This document shows positions 34,623-42,392 of a stretch of DNA of 64,000 nucleotides, piece by piece. This DNA comes from an uncultured Clostridia bacterium. Its GTDB lineage: Bacteria > Bacillota > Clostridia > Christensenellales > Borkfalkiaceae. Within the stretch, counting starts at the first letter, position 1. Each line of letters starts with the position of its first letter. The DNA is taken from positions 62,001 through 126,000 of the forward strand of contig CANRCK010000002.1 of NCBI GenBank assembly GCA_947629095.1. The letters are read 5' to 3'. The position numbers and the translations under genes were made by a program. The notes beneath the pieces were generated by a model. That model worked only from the letters and a program-made list of their open reading frames with translations, had not been told where the DNA came from and made no database searches.

Positions 34623-34764
34623 CGAGGCTACCAGCTGCCATTGTCGCCAAGTTTGGGGTGTGTTACAACCAGCCCCTATTTTACTAAGGGGTGAAGTACG
34701 GACAGACAGCCCCTTATTGCCAAGGATTTGGGCGTGTTGCAGCCAAGGGCGCTCTCCCCTCCCC

Positions 34765-34797
34765 TGTCATTCTGAGGCGGTAGCCGAAGAATCTGTT
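34765..34797. repeat. GTCATTCTGAG...GAAGAATCTG repeat
   Basis: TGTCATTCTGAGGCGGTAGC followed by CGAAGAATCTG resembles the short dispersed repeat TGTCATTCTGAGCGAAGCGA-AGAATCT seen in many unrelated bacterial genomes. The surrounding 34623-34920 contains no gene I can support; a GGCTGCC/GGGCAGCC stem lies at about 34812-34832. Confidence 0.6.
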
Positions 34798-34923
34798 GCA
34801 AAGCAACAAAAAAGGCTGCCACATAGGGCAGCCGAGGGGTGGGCGGGACAGTAGCGCAAGCGGAATGTATGGATAACGCCCGCAGAGGACGTAACGCCCG
34901 TTCCGCCCAAAAAATATGATTTT

Positions 34924-36153
34924 TTAAGGCTCGTAGATATATTGCTCCGCGGTGAACGAAGCGGTTTTTACCTCGCTGCCGAGATAGTTATAGGACGATA
35001 AAAAGCCTATCTGGCGCGTGAGAACGTCTTTATATTCCACGGTCACCTCGTCCCCCGCCCGCACGGCGGATATGGTTTTGTTTGCCTCCTGCGTCAAGGC
35101 ATAGGAGCTGCCGGAGCTGACCGAAAGGTCGTGCCGCGTTCCGTTTACGGTGATTGCCGTTACGGCTTTGACCCCGTTCGACCAGGCGGAGTACAGCGGG
35201 CTGCCCGTGCTGCTTGCCGCAGCCACAAGGCAGACTGCGCGCCCCGAAAGGCTTGCGTCGGTATACAGGGTAGAGGTTGAAAAGGTAACGTCCAGCCTTG
35301 CGTCGCCCTCAACGTAGCCGTATTTTGTGACGGCGCCGCCCTGTTCCTCGTGCGTGTTTATGAGGGACGTAGCCGCGTATTTTGCGTCGTTGGCGGGAAT
35401 GGCGAAGTTCAAGCCCTCCACCTGCATATCGTTATATGTGTCGTAGCCCGAATTTATTATTCCCACGAGTGCGCCGCTTATATCGAACAGGCCGCCGCCG
35501 GAATTGCCGCCGTTGATAAGCGCGTCCGTCTGCATCAAGGTCATAGTGCCTATTCCGCCCACGTTTACGTCCCGCTTGGTGGCGGAAACAATGCCGTGGG
35601 TAACGGTTCCGCCCAATATGCCGAGGGGATTGCCTATTGCGTAGACCTCGGTTCCCACTTTGACCTTGTCGCTATCGGAAATAAACGAGGCGGTTTTGAG
35701 CGTTACGCCCGCGGGCACGGTTATGGAAAGTACGGCTATGTCGCGCTTTTGGGAGCCGCCCACAAGCAAAGCGCTGTATGCGGAGGTAGTCTCCGCGCCG
35801 TCGTCCGCAATAGTGAGCACGTCCACCGTAAACGAGCTGCCGCCGTCTATAACGTGGTGGTTTGTTACTATAAAATACTCGCTGCCCCCGCCCGTTCCGT
35901 CGGCTGTGCCTATTATTACGCCGCTGCCCGCGCTTACCGCCGTTTCGGAACTGCTGGTAACGTCCACAACGGTAGGGCGTATTTTTTCGAGGACCTCTGC
36001 GGAGGATAGCTCTGCCCCGCCCGAAGTTTCGGTTAAAGTTACGCTATATTCCCGTGCTTCGCCGTCCGCCGCAGCGGAACAGCCCGCAAGAGAAAACGCA
36101 AAAACCGCCGCCGCAGCGGAGGCTATAAGCTTTATCAATGCCGATTTTTTCAT
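34924..36153 (-). CDS. DegP/HtrA-like trypsin-fold serine protease, lipoprotein
   Basis: A 409-residue exported protein. The signal peptide ends in a lipobox (SLAGC, C25), so it should be membrane-anchored outside the cell. The catalytic triad is complete: H100 in TNHHVI, D138 in KRDIAVL and S218 in GGNSGGGLF. The two conserved turns AIGNPLG and LMQTDALINGGN match the HtrA family. Behind the protease domain (about residues 45-260) a C-terminal part of about 140 residues shows no clear PDZ motif. A likely role is extracytoplasmic protein quality control. A GTG at 36162 is in frame; the ATG has GGGTGA upstream, but the -10 box lies so close that the leader is at most about 10 nt. Confidence 0.87.
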   Translation of the reverse strand: MKKSALIKLIASAAAAVFAFSLAGCSAAADGEAREYSVTLTETSGGAELSSAEVLEKIRPTVVDVTSSSETAVSAGSGVIIGTADGTGGGSEYFIVTNHHVIDGGSSFTVDVLTIADDGAETTSAYSALLVGGSQKRDIAVLSITVPAGVTLKTASFISDSDKVKVGTEVYAIGNPLGILGGTVTHGIVSATKRDVNVGGIGTMTLMQTDALINGGNSGGGLFDISGALVGIINSGYDTYNDMQVEGLNFAIPANDAKYAATSLINTHEEQGGAVTKYGYVEGDARLDVTFSTSTLYTDASLSGRAVCLVAAASSTGSPLYSAWSNGVKAVTAITVNGTRHDLSVSSGSSYALTQEANKTISAVRAGDEVTVEYKDVLTRQIGFLSSYNYLGSEVKTASFTAEQYIYEP

Positions 36154-36167
36154 GTTATTCACCCTAT

Positions 36168-36173
36168 ATTATA
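36168..36173 (-). promoter_or_regulatory. -10 box of the protease gene, very short leader
   Basis: TATAAT on the minus strand, 14 nt ahead of the ATG and 5 nt ahead of the in-frame GTG. No convincing -35 box. Confidence 0.45.
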
Positions 36174-36224
36174 TATTAGGCGCAAATTGTGAAGATATTA
36201 AGACTGTGCCGTGAAAATTTATGT

Positions 36225-36253
36225 ATGCGGCGGCGCAGTCTGCGCCGCCGCAT
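36225..36253 (-). terminator. large hairpin behind the secB-like gene
   Basis: A 13-bp perfect stem (ATGCGGCGGCGCA/TGCGCCGCCGCAT) with a 3-nt loop. The following minus-strand sequence ACATAAATTTTC is only moderately U-rich. Confidence 0.55.
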
Positions 36254-36360
36254 GAATTATCCGAATGGTAAAATTTTGGTCGTATATATTGTTTGTTATT
36301 CTGCGCAAACCTGCGGCTCACAAGCCTTTACGTGCTCTGCCGCACGAAAATTGTTTGCAA

Positions 36361-36795
36361 TTAGTTTATATTGTTGCCCACGGTAAAAGCGTATTGCTCC
36401 CTATCCTCCGGAAACAGGGGCCCCGTGATTATGGGAAGGTTGAGGGGCGCAATGTAGGCGTTTGCGGTGAGATTGGTTACCGCCGAACGGAGATAGGGAT
36501 ATATGTTCTTTGTTGCCTCTATAACAAAGCTTCTCTCCTCAGCGTCGTTTTTAACGTCGGTCACCTCGAATACTCCCACTATTGTAACGTTAATGTCAAA
36601 GGGCTTTGGCTCCTCGGGCGTGCTCTCGATTTTTATGGAGAGCGCAACAAAGTTGAGCTTATCGTTATTGTTCACCTTTCTCACCTGACGGGAGAACTGA
36701 GGCTTTATGTCAAGTTTGTCCTCGGGGTTGAGGCGCACCCTGTTCATTTTGAACGAGAGTTCCTCGGCTGTTACGCCTTTAAAATCGATTTTCAT
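36361..36795 (-). CDS. SecB-like export chaperone
   Basis: A 144-residue protein resembling SecB: beta-strand-rich N-terminal half (VALSIKIESTPEEPKPFDIN and VTIVGVFEV), then the signature YPYLRSAVTNLTANAYIAPL followed by NLPIITGPLFPED, corresponding to the YPREVVSxL...PQLNLAPVNF block of SecB. It should be cytoplasmic. Classical SecB delivers preproteins to SecA mainly in proteobacteria; SecB-like proteins in Gram-positives are often tied to toxin-antitoxin systems, but no toxin or antitoxin lies next to it. A role in holding unfolded proteins is the best guess. It has its own promoter and hairpin. Confidence 0.75.
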   Translation of the reverse strand: MKIDFKGVTAEELSFKMNRVRLNPEDKLDIKPQFSRQVRKVNNNDKLNFVALSIKIESTPEEPKPFDINVTIVGVFEVTDVKNDAEERSFVIEATKNIYPYLRSAVTNLTANAYIAPLNLPIITGPLFPEDREQYAFTVGNNIN

Positions 36796-36828
36796 ATCAA
36801 ATCTCCTGAATTTTCAAATTATAGTTTG

Positions 36829-36857
36829 ATTATAGCCTTTTTGGCAAAAAAAGTCAA
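36829..36857 (-). promoter_or_regulatory. sigma-A promoter of the secB-like gene
   Basis: Minus-strand TTGACT and TATAAT with a 17-bp spacer; a CAGGAG site lies near the ATG. Confidence 0.85.
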
Positions 36858-36897
36858 TCATACGCCTACTTTTGCGCGGCTTTTTTAAAAAAAGTAA

Positions 36898-36926
36898 TTG
36901 ATATTTGCGTAGCGATATATTATAAT
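36898..36926 (+). promoter_or_regulatory. sigma-A promoter of rng
   Basis: TTGATA and TATAAT with a 17-bp spacer. The leader is about 47 nt. No strong SD precedes the ATG. Confidence 0.8.
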
Positions 36927-36979
36927 ATATAGGATATTGGGGCGGAATGATTTGAGCGATAAATTCAACGGTTAAAGAT

Positions 36980-38470
36980 ATGTCTAAAAAAACCCTGTAC
37001 TTCGACTCCTTTTGCGGCTACTATATCTCCGCGGTGACGGAGAACGATAAAATAATAGAATTCAACTTTGAAAAACGCAACACAGACGTTGCCATCGGCA
37101 ACGTTTACAAGGGACGCGTGGAGAGCGTGCTGCCCGGAATGCAGGCGGCTTTTGTAAACTGCGGCTTAAAGAAAAACTGCTATCTTTCGGCGGGGGAATT
37201 TTTCCCCGACAAGGAAAAGTATTTTGCGGAGGATATCCCCGCGTGCGCCATACCCGAGCTGCACGTGGGCGACGAACTTTTGGTGCAGGTTGTAAAGCTC
37301 CCCGCGGGCACCAAGGGCGCAAAGGTCTCCGCCCGCCTTTCGATTGTAGGCAAGAGCCTTATATATATGCCCGGCACGCCCGCGATAGGCGTTTCCGGCA
37401 AAATTACAGACCCAGAACTGCGGAAAAACTTAACATATACCGCGCAAAAGCTTGTTCCCGAGGGCGACGGGCTGGTTGTTAGAACGGCTGCCCCCTACGC
37501 AAAGCGCAGGCAGCTTGAGGAGGAGTTGAGCTACCTCACAAATATGTACAAGGAGATCTCCTCCGCCTTTCCGTGCGCCGCCGTAGGCGCCCTTCTGTAT
37601 GCGGATTTTGCGCTGCCAATACGCGTTTTACGCGACACGCTGTCAGCCGATATAAACAGCATAGTCGTTGGCTCGGCGCAGCTTGCAAAGCTGGTGGAAA
37701 ATATAGTAAGGCTATATCCCCCGCAGAGCCAAAGGCAGGTTATTTTGCACGACACGGGCAGGGATATGATGGACGAGCTGGGGCTTTCGGCGCAGTTTTT
37801 GGAGATAACCTCCCCCCGCGTTCCGTTAGATAACGGCGGCGACATAGTTATAGAGCGCACCGAGGCGCTCACCGTAATAGACGTGAACACGGGGCGGTTT
37901 ACGGGCGACGACAATCTGGAACAGACGGTATACTACACCAATATCCTCGCCGCGCGCGAAATTGCAAGGCAGGTGCGCCTTAGAAATATCGGCGGGATAG
38001 TTGTAGTGGATTTTATTGATATGCAGTGCGAAGCGCACAAAAAAGCCGTTTCGGAGGAGCTTGAAAGGGCGCTTAAAGACGACAGGGCAAAGTGCCGCGT
38101 GGCGCCGATGTCCGAGTTCGGGCTTGTGGAGTTCACAAGAAAGCGCATAGGGCTTTCCGCACTTTCCAAAATCACGAGACCGTGCAAGCGCTGCGGAGGC
38201 TCGGGAAAGACCCTTACGCCCGAATTTATAATTGTAGGTCTGCGCGCAAAGCTTTTGAATATGTACGCTGCGGGCGCGGGGGACATAAGAATAGATATGA
38301 ACAACGAGGTCTGCGCTCGGCTTATGGATTGGGACGAGATGCGCGCGGATTTAAGACAGCACGCGGGCGGCGCAAAAATTTACGCGGTGCCGCACAGAAC
38401 CTACGGCGAAGAAAAAACGGTTGTAAAAGAGGCGCCTTTCAACGTGCCCTACGACGCCGTTGAAGTTTAA
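36980..38470 (+). CDS. rng: ribonuclease E/G
   Basis: A 496-residue endoribonuclease of the RNase E/G catalytic-core type, without the long scaffold tail of RNase E. An S1 domain occupies about residues 38-125 (GNVYKGRVESVLPGMQAAFV). The catalytic aspartates D301 (TVIDVNTG) and D344 (VVVDFIDM) have the same 43-residue spacing as D303 and D346 of E. coli RNase E. The zinc-link CxxC (CKRCGGSG) lies near residue 402, so a tetramer is likely. It processes rRNA and mRNA in other species. It is monocistronic, with promoter and terminator. Confidence 0.93.
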   Translation: MSKKTLYFDSFCGYYISAVTENDKIIEFNFEKRNTDVAIGNVYKGRVESVLPGMQAAFVNCGLKKNCYLSAGEFFPDKEKYFAEDIPACAIPELHVGDELLVQVVKLPAGTKGAKVSARLSIVGKSLIYMPGTPAIGVSGKITDPELRKNLTYTAQKLVPEGDGLVVRTAAPYAKRRQLEEELSYLTNMYKEISSAFPCAAVGALLYADFALPIRVLRDTLSADINSIVVGSAQLAKLVENIVRLYPPQSQRQVILHDTGRDMMDELGLSAQFLEITSPRVPLDNGGDIVIERTEALTVIDVNTGRFTGDDNLEQTVYYTNILAAREIARQVRLRNIGGIVVVDFIDMQCEAHKKAVSEELERALKDDRAKCRVAPMSEFGLVEFTRKRIGLSALSKITRPCKRCGGSGKTLTPEFIIVGLRAKLLNMYAAGAGDIRIDMNNEVCARLMDWDEMRADLRQHAGGAKIYAVPHRTYGEEKTVVKEAPFNVPYDAVEV

Positions 38471-38495
38471 AAACTCAACATATCTTTGGTTTTTT

Positions 38496-38541
38496 GAGGC
38501 GGGGAGGGCGAAGAGCGCCCTCCCCGCCTCTCATATTTTTT
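38496..38541 (+). terminator. terminator of rng
   Basis: A 16-bp stem (GAGGCGGGGAGGGCG-type arm with GCGCCCTCCCCGCCTC) followed by TCATATTTTTT. Confidence 0.85.
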
Positions 38542-38564
38542 AGCAAAATTGTCCGCGGAAATTA

Positions 38565-38593
38565 TAGACAAAACGGATACAATATGTTAAAAT
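38565..38593 (+). promoter_or_regulatory. promoter of the AraC-family gene, leaderless layout
   Basis: TAGACA and TAAAAT with a 17-bp spacer. The ATG begins 6 nt after the -10, at the expected transcription start. Confidence 0.7.
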
Positions 38594-38599
38594 ACGGTT

Positions 38600-39349
38600 A
38601 TGAACGGTATTGCCTATGCGGGCGATGCGCCAAGCTATTCCGCGCCGCACGCAGATAAAAATTTTTCCGTAATAGTGGCTAAGGAACGGTGTGTTTTAAG
38701 CCACCCCAACGGCAAAACGGAGTTCGGCACGGGCGAAGTTGCGGTTGTTCCGCCGCTTGTGAGCTTTGCGCTTGCGGGCAGGGCTACGCTGATATGCCTT
38801 GAACAAGCCATTTTGCCCTTTAAGGAAATCAGAATAATCCGCGATGACGGCGAACGCGGCATTGCATACGCCGCAAAACAGGCGGAAACATACTTCGGGC
38901 TGGGCGACCCCACGCGCGGCGGGGTTTTGCCGGCTTTGGGCGGACTTGTAGCGGCGTATTTGGTTGCGTTTGCGGGCGATAAAAAGCTTTCGCCCGTGGT
39001 TGCAGCCGTGCGCGGGGAAATAAAAAAGAATATTTCCGACTCCACCTTTTCCCTGGAGGACAGCATAAAGCTTTTGCCGCTGAACTACGACTACGTGCGC
39101 AAGCTTTTTAAAAAAGAGATGGGCGTCACCCCGCACGAGTATCTTGTGGATTGCAGGATGGGGCTTGCAAGAGAGTTGATTACAAGCGGCGTAGGGAACC
39201 GTTACAGCAACTATTCCGTGGGGCAGATTGCCGAAGCCTGCGGCTTTGCAGAACCGCTGTACTTTTCCCGCGTGTTCAAAAAATACTTCGGTATGTCCCC
39301 CTCCGAGGCGAGCCGTGCCTGGACCGTGTCGGAAGCTATCAAAAAATAA
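38600..39349 (+). CDS. AraC-family transcriptional regulator
   Basis: A 249-residue regulator. The N-terminal part (residues 1-140) looks like a small cupin-type sensor (a beta-rich run with EVAVVPPLVSFALAGRATLI). Residues about 148-246 form the double helix-turn-helix of AraC/XylS: FSLEDSIKLLPLNYDYVRKL with FKKEMGVTPHEYLVDCRMGL, and VGQIAEACGFAEPLYFSRVF with KKYFGMSPSEASR. AraC proteins of this size commonly switch on sugar-use genes, so the pectin locus 4 kb downstream is a possible target, but no gene links them directly. No SD; the ATG appears leaderless. Confidence 0.85.
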   Translation: MNGIAYAGDAPSYSAPHADKNFSVIVAKERCVLSHPNGKTEFGTGEVAVVPPLVSFALAGRATLICLEQAILPFKEIRIIRDDGERGIAYAAKQAETYFGLGDPTRGGVLPALGGLVAAYLVAFAGDKKLSPVVAAVRGEIKKNISDSTFSLEDSIKLLPLNYDYVRKLFKKEMGVTPHEYLVDCRMGLARELITSGVGNRYSNYSVGQIAEACGFAEPLYFSRVFKKYFGMSPSEASRAWTVSEAIKK

Positions 39350-39388
39350 TTTTTTAAAATATATATTTATACTTAAGAGGATATTAAA

Positions 39389-40291
39389 ATGGCAAATTAT
39401 ATTGTTTACTACAACCCGCTTGCCGGCAACGGAGAAGTAAACGCCGTAAAAGAGCGCGTTACGGCTTTGCTTGAGGGGAACGACCTCACATTCGAGAGCC
39501 TTACCCAACTCGGCGACAAGCTCCCCGAAAGCGTTGCGGCGCTGGACCCCGGAACAAAGATTTTGATTGCCGGCGGCGACGGCACGGTGAACAGGTTTGT
39601 GAACGCCGTGGACTGCGACAGCATAACCAACGAAATATATCTCTATGCGGCGGGCAACGGTAACGACTTTTTTAACGATTTAAAGGCGCACGCAAAGGAG
39701 TTTTTCCCGCTGAAACAGGACTTTGACGCGGAAGGCATAACCGAAAAATCAACCCTGTTCCAGATAAACGACTTTATTAAAAACCTGCCCGTAGTCACCG
39801 TGAACGGCAAGGACTATAAATTTATCAACGGCATCGGCTACGGCATAGACGGATATTGCTGCGAAGTGGGCGACAAGCTTAAAGCCGAAGGCAAAAAGGT
39901 GAACTACACCGGCATAGCCATAAAGGGACTTTTGTTCCACTTTAAGCCCAAAAATGCAAAAGTTGTTGTGGACGGCAAGGAATATTCCTTTAAAAAGGTG
40001 TGGATAGCCCCCGCAATGAACGGTTGCTACTACGGCGGCGGAATGATCCCCACCCCCGCGCAGAACAGAAAAACGGGCAATAATCTCAGCCTGTGCGTTA
40101 TGTACGGCAAGGGCAAGATCGGAACGCTTATGCTCTTCCCCAAAATTTTCAAGGGCGAGCACGTAAAAAACCAAAAAGCGGTAAAAATTTTGGAGGGCAG
40201 GGAAATAACCGTTAAATTCGACGCGCCCTGCGCCCTTCAGATAGACGGCGAAACTATTTTGAACGTTTCGGAGTACACCGCGCGCATATAA
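39389..40291 (+). CDS. diacylglycerol kinase-family lipid kinase
   Basis: A 300-residue protein of the DAGK catalytic domain family (DgkB/YegS-like). The P-loop-like nucleotide motif GGDGT is at residues 62-66, followed by AAGNGNDF (residues 87-94), both typical. FINGIGYGIDGYC and APAMNGCYYGGGMIPTPAQN match the C-terminal substrate and metal region. It probably phosphorylates diacylglycerol or a related lipid at the inner membrane face. AAGAGGATATTAAA precedes the ATG. mgtE starts about 57 bp downstream and may be cotranscribed. The natural substrate is not evident. Confidence 0.85.
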   Translation: MANYIVYYNPLAGNGEVNAVKERVTALLEGNDLTFESLTQLGDKLPESVAALDPGTKILIAGGDGTVNRFVNAVDCDSITNEIYLYAAGNGNDFFNDLKAHAKEFFPLKQDFDAEGITEKSTLFQINDFIKNLPVVTVNGKDYKFINGIGYGIDGYCCEVGDKLKAEGKKVNYTGIAIKGLLFHFKPKNAKVVVDGKEYSFKKVWIAPAMNGCYYGGGMIPTPAQNRKTGNNLSLCVMYGKGKIGTLMLFPKIFKGEHVKNQKAVKILEGREITVKFDAPCALQIDGETILNVSEYTARI

Positions 40292-40347
40292 TATTATAGC
40301 TGAACTACTGCGGGCTTCCCTGTCCGCGGCAGCGGGGAGGTGATTTT

Positions 40348-42018
40348 ACGGCAGAAGAAATTTTGAACCTGCTCTCCCAACAGAATTACGGCGGCGCCGC
40401 CGAGCTTTTGGAAAAGGAAGAGCCGGAAACCGTAGCCGAAATCCTTGGCGGACTTTCGGAAGAATATTTGATTCCGCTGTGCCATTCGCTCGACAGGGGG
40501 CTTTTGGCAGATGTTTTGGTGCTGCTCGGCACGGAAAAGCAACAAAAAATAGTTGAGGAGCTGCGCGACGACGAACTGCAAGAGGTAATGGACGACGTCT
40601 CGGTGGAGGACACCGTGGACATAATAGAGGACCTGCCCGAGGACGTTGCCCGCAGAATAGCCGAGGAAGAGGAAATTTTACAGCTCCTGCAAGAGAAGAA
40701 CTTTTCCGTTTTGAAACCGCTGCTTGCGGAGATGAACGAGATAGACCTTGCAGGCATTTTCGAGCACGTAAAAGAGGAAGATTTGCCCGTGCTGTTCCGC
40801 ATACTGCCAAAGGATTTGGCGGCGGATATGTTTGTTGAGATTGACCGCGACACTCAGGAAGCCCTTTTAAAAAAGCTGACCGACAGAGAAATAAAGGACG
40901 TCATGGACGAACTGTTCCTGGACGACACCGTGGACCTTGTGGAGGAAATGCCGGCAAACGTTGTGAAGAGGCTGCTTGCGCAGAGCGACAGCGAAACGCG
41001 GGAATACATCAACGAGCTTTTAAAATATCCCAAAAACAGCGCGGGAAGCATAATGACCATAGAGTTTGTGGAGTTCAGACCGCAGATGACCGTGGAAGAA
41101 GCGCTTGACCGCGTGCGCGAAACTGCCATAGACAAGGAGACAATATACACCTGCTACGTAACCGACGACCGCAGACAGCTCATCGGCTTGGTTACGGCAA
41201 AGGACCTGTTGATTGCCCAAAAGGACGCGCTTATCTCCGATATAATGGAGGATAACGTTATATATGTTCAGACCCTCGACGACAGGGAGGACGTAGCGCG
41301 CACAATCTCCGACTACGGCTTTTTGGCTATACCCGTAACCGACAACGAAAGGCGGCTTGTAGGCATTGTCACCGTAGACGACGCTTTGGACGTTCTGAAA
41401 GAAGAGAACACCGAGGACTTTGAAAGAATGGCGGCTATTATGCCCGCCAACAAGCCCTACCTTAAAACGGGCGTGTTTTCCATTTGGAAGAGCCGCATAC
41501 CGTGGCTTTTGATACTGATGGTGAGCGCCACTTTTACTGGGCTGATAATAAATATATTCGAAGGCAAGTTGAACGCAATAAGCCCCGTGCTGTTCGCGTG
41601 CGTGCCAATGCTTATGGATACGGGCGGCAATTCAGGCTCGCAGGTCTCAGTTACGGTAATCCGCGCGCTGGCGCTCGGCGAACTGACCATTAAGGACACG
41701 GGCAAAGTGCTCTGGAAAGAGATACGCGCGGCGCTTTTGTTGAGCGTTACGCTTGCGGCTGCCTGCTTTGCAAAGCTGATGCTGATTGACAATTTGTTGT
41801 TCGGATACAAGGGGTACACCCCCGCGCTTTGCGCCATAGTGTCGCTTGCGCTGTGCTGCACCGTTATAATAGCAAAACTCGTAGGCGCAATACTCCCCCT
41901 GCTGGTAAAGGCGTGCAAGCTGGACCCCGCAGCGGTTGCAAGCCCCTTTATAACCACTATCGTGGACGCCCTGTCGCTTATAATATTCTGCTTTTTGTCG
42001 GTTGCGATTTTGGGATAA
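40348..42018 (+). CDS. mgtE: magnesium transporter MgtE, probable ACG start
   Basis: A 556-residue (from ACG) Mg2+ channel with an N-terminal superhelical domain, a CBS pair (about 220-350, with LVTAKDLL and GIVTVDDALDVL) and five membrane helices from about residue 373. The pore motif PMLMDTGGNSGSQ carries the Mg2+-binding Asp. It is longer than typical MgtE (~450) because of the N-terminal region. No ATG/GTG fits: the perfect GGGGAGGTGA lies 7 nt ahead of an ACG at 40348 (next residues AEEILNLL), while the first in-frame TTG at 40363 is 22 nt away. No M-box RNA fits in the short gap. Known MgtE gating closes the channel when cytoplasmic Mg2+ is high. Confidence 0.85.
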   Translation, partial: TAEEILNLLSQQNYGGAAELLEKEEPETVAEILGGLSEEYLIPLCHSLDRGLLADVLVLLGTEKQQKIVEELRDDELQEVMDDVSVEDTVDIIEDLPEDVARRIAEEEEILQLLQEKNFSVLKPLLAEMNEIDLAGIFEHVKEEDLPVLFRILPKDLAADMFVEIDRDTQEALLKKLTDREIKDVMDELFLDDTVDLVEEMPANVVKRLLAQSDSETREYINELLKYPKNSAGSIMTIEFVEFRPQMTVEEALDRVRETAIDKETIYTCYVTDDRRQLIGLVTAKDLLIAQKDALISDIMEDNVIYVQTLDDREDVARTISDYGFLAIPVTDNERRLVGIVTVDDALDVLKEENTEDFERMAAIMPANKPYLKTGVFSIWKSRIPWLLILMVSATFTGLIINIFEGKLNAISPVLFACVPMLMDTGGNSGSQVSVTVIRALALGELTIKDTGKVLWKEIRAALLLSVTLAAACFAKLMLIDNLLFGYKGYTPALCAIVSLALCCTVIIAKLVGAILPLLVKACKLDPAAVASPFITTIVDALSLIIFCFLSVAILG

Positions 42019-42050
42019 AGCGCATACGGTTATCAAAATCAAATACATGT

Positions 42051-42101
42051 GTTAAAGCCACGGGCGGCGGGAGCAAAGCTCCCACCGCCCGTGGCTTTAA
42101 C
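42051..42101. terminator. very long hairpin behind mgtE
   Basis: Arms GTTAAAGCCACGGGCGG and CCGCCCGTGGCTTTAAC, with an inner GGGAGC/GCTCCC stem, form an almost perfect 24-bp hairpin. T-runs are short on both strands, so it may act with the next hairpin. Confidence 0.6.
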
Positions 42102-42324
42102 TATCCGCCGAGTGTTATAACGCCGTTTAAAACGCCTTCAAAAATGCTTTTGCTCCACCCGTTAAAGAGCGCGAACGCCGTAGGCAGTTCGTTAAAACCG
42201 CTGTAAATTATATCCTTTAAGCCATAAAGCTCGTCGGCAACAGCCGAATATACTATACTCCCCGCGCATAGTGCCCGCCAACAGCAAAAACATTGCCCAC
42301 GATACGATTTCAAACATGAATTAA
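42102..42324. other. no confident gene; possible frameshifted minus-strand ORF
   Basis: On the minus strand a start MFEIVSWAMFLLLAGTMRG (ATG at 42317) would join, after a one-base shift in a GCGCGGGG run near 42265, a frame ending FNELPTAFALFNGWSKSIFE and GVLNGVITLGG at 42101. The joined ~71-residue product would be a small membrane protein. There is no SD or promoter, so I do not call it a gene. Confidence 0.25.
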
Positions 42325-42355
42325 GCGCGGAGCCTTGCGGCTCCGCGCGCTTTTT
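42325..42355 (+). terminator. plus-strand terminator
   Basis: GCGCGGAGCC/GGCTCCGCGC stem with TTGC loop followed by GCTTTTTGTT. It probably ends mgtE transcription. Confidence 0.8.
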
Positions 42356-42392
42356 GTTAAAATTTATCCAAATTGCCGATATGTATTGAGTT

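Noticed and set aside
40292-40347. M-box magnesium riboswitch ahead of mgtE
   Set aside because: The gap to the preceding gene is only about 56 bp, too short for an M-box of about 160 nt, and no hallmark sequence is seen.
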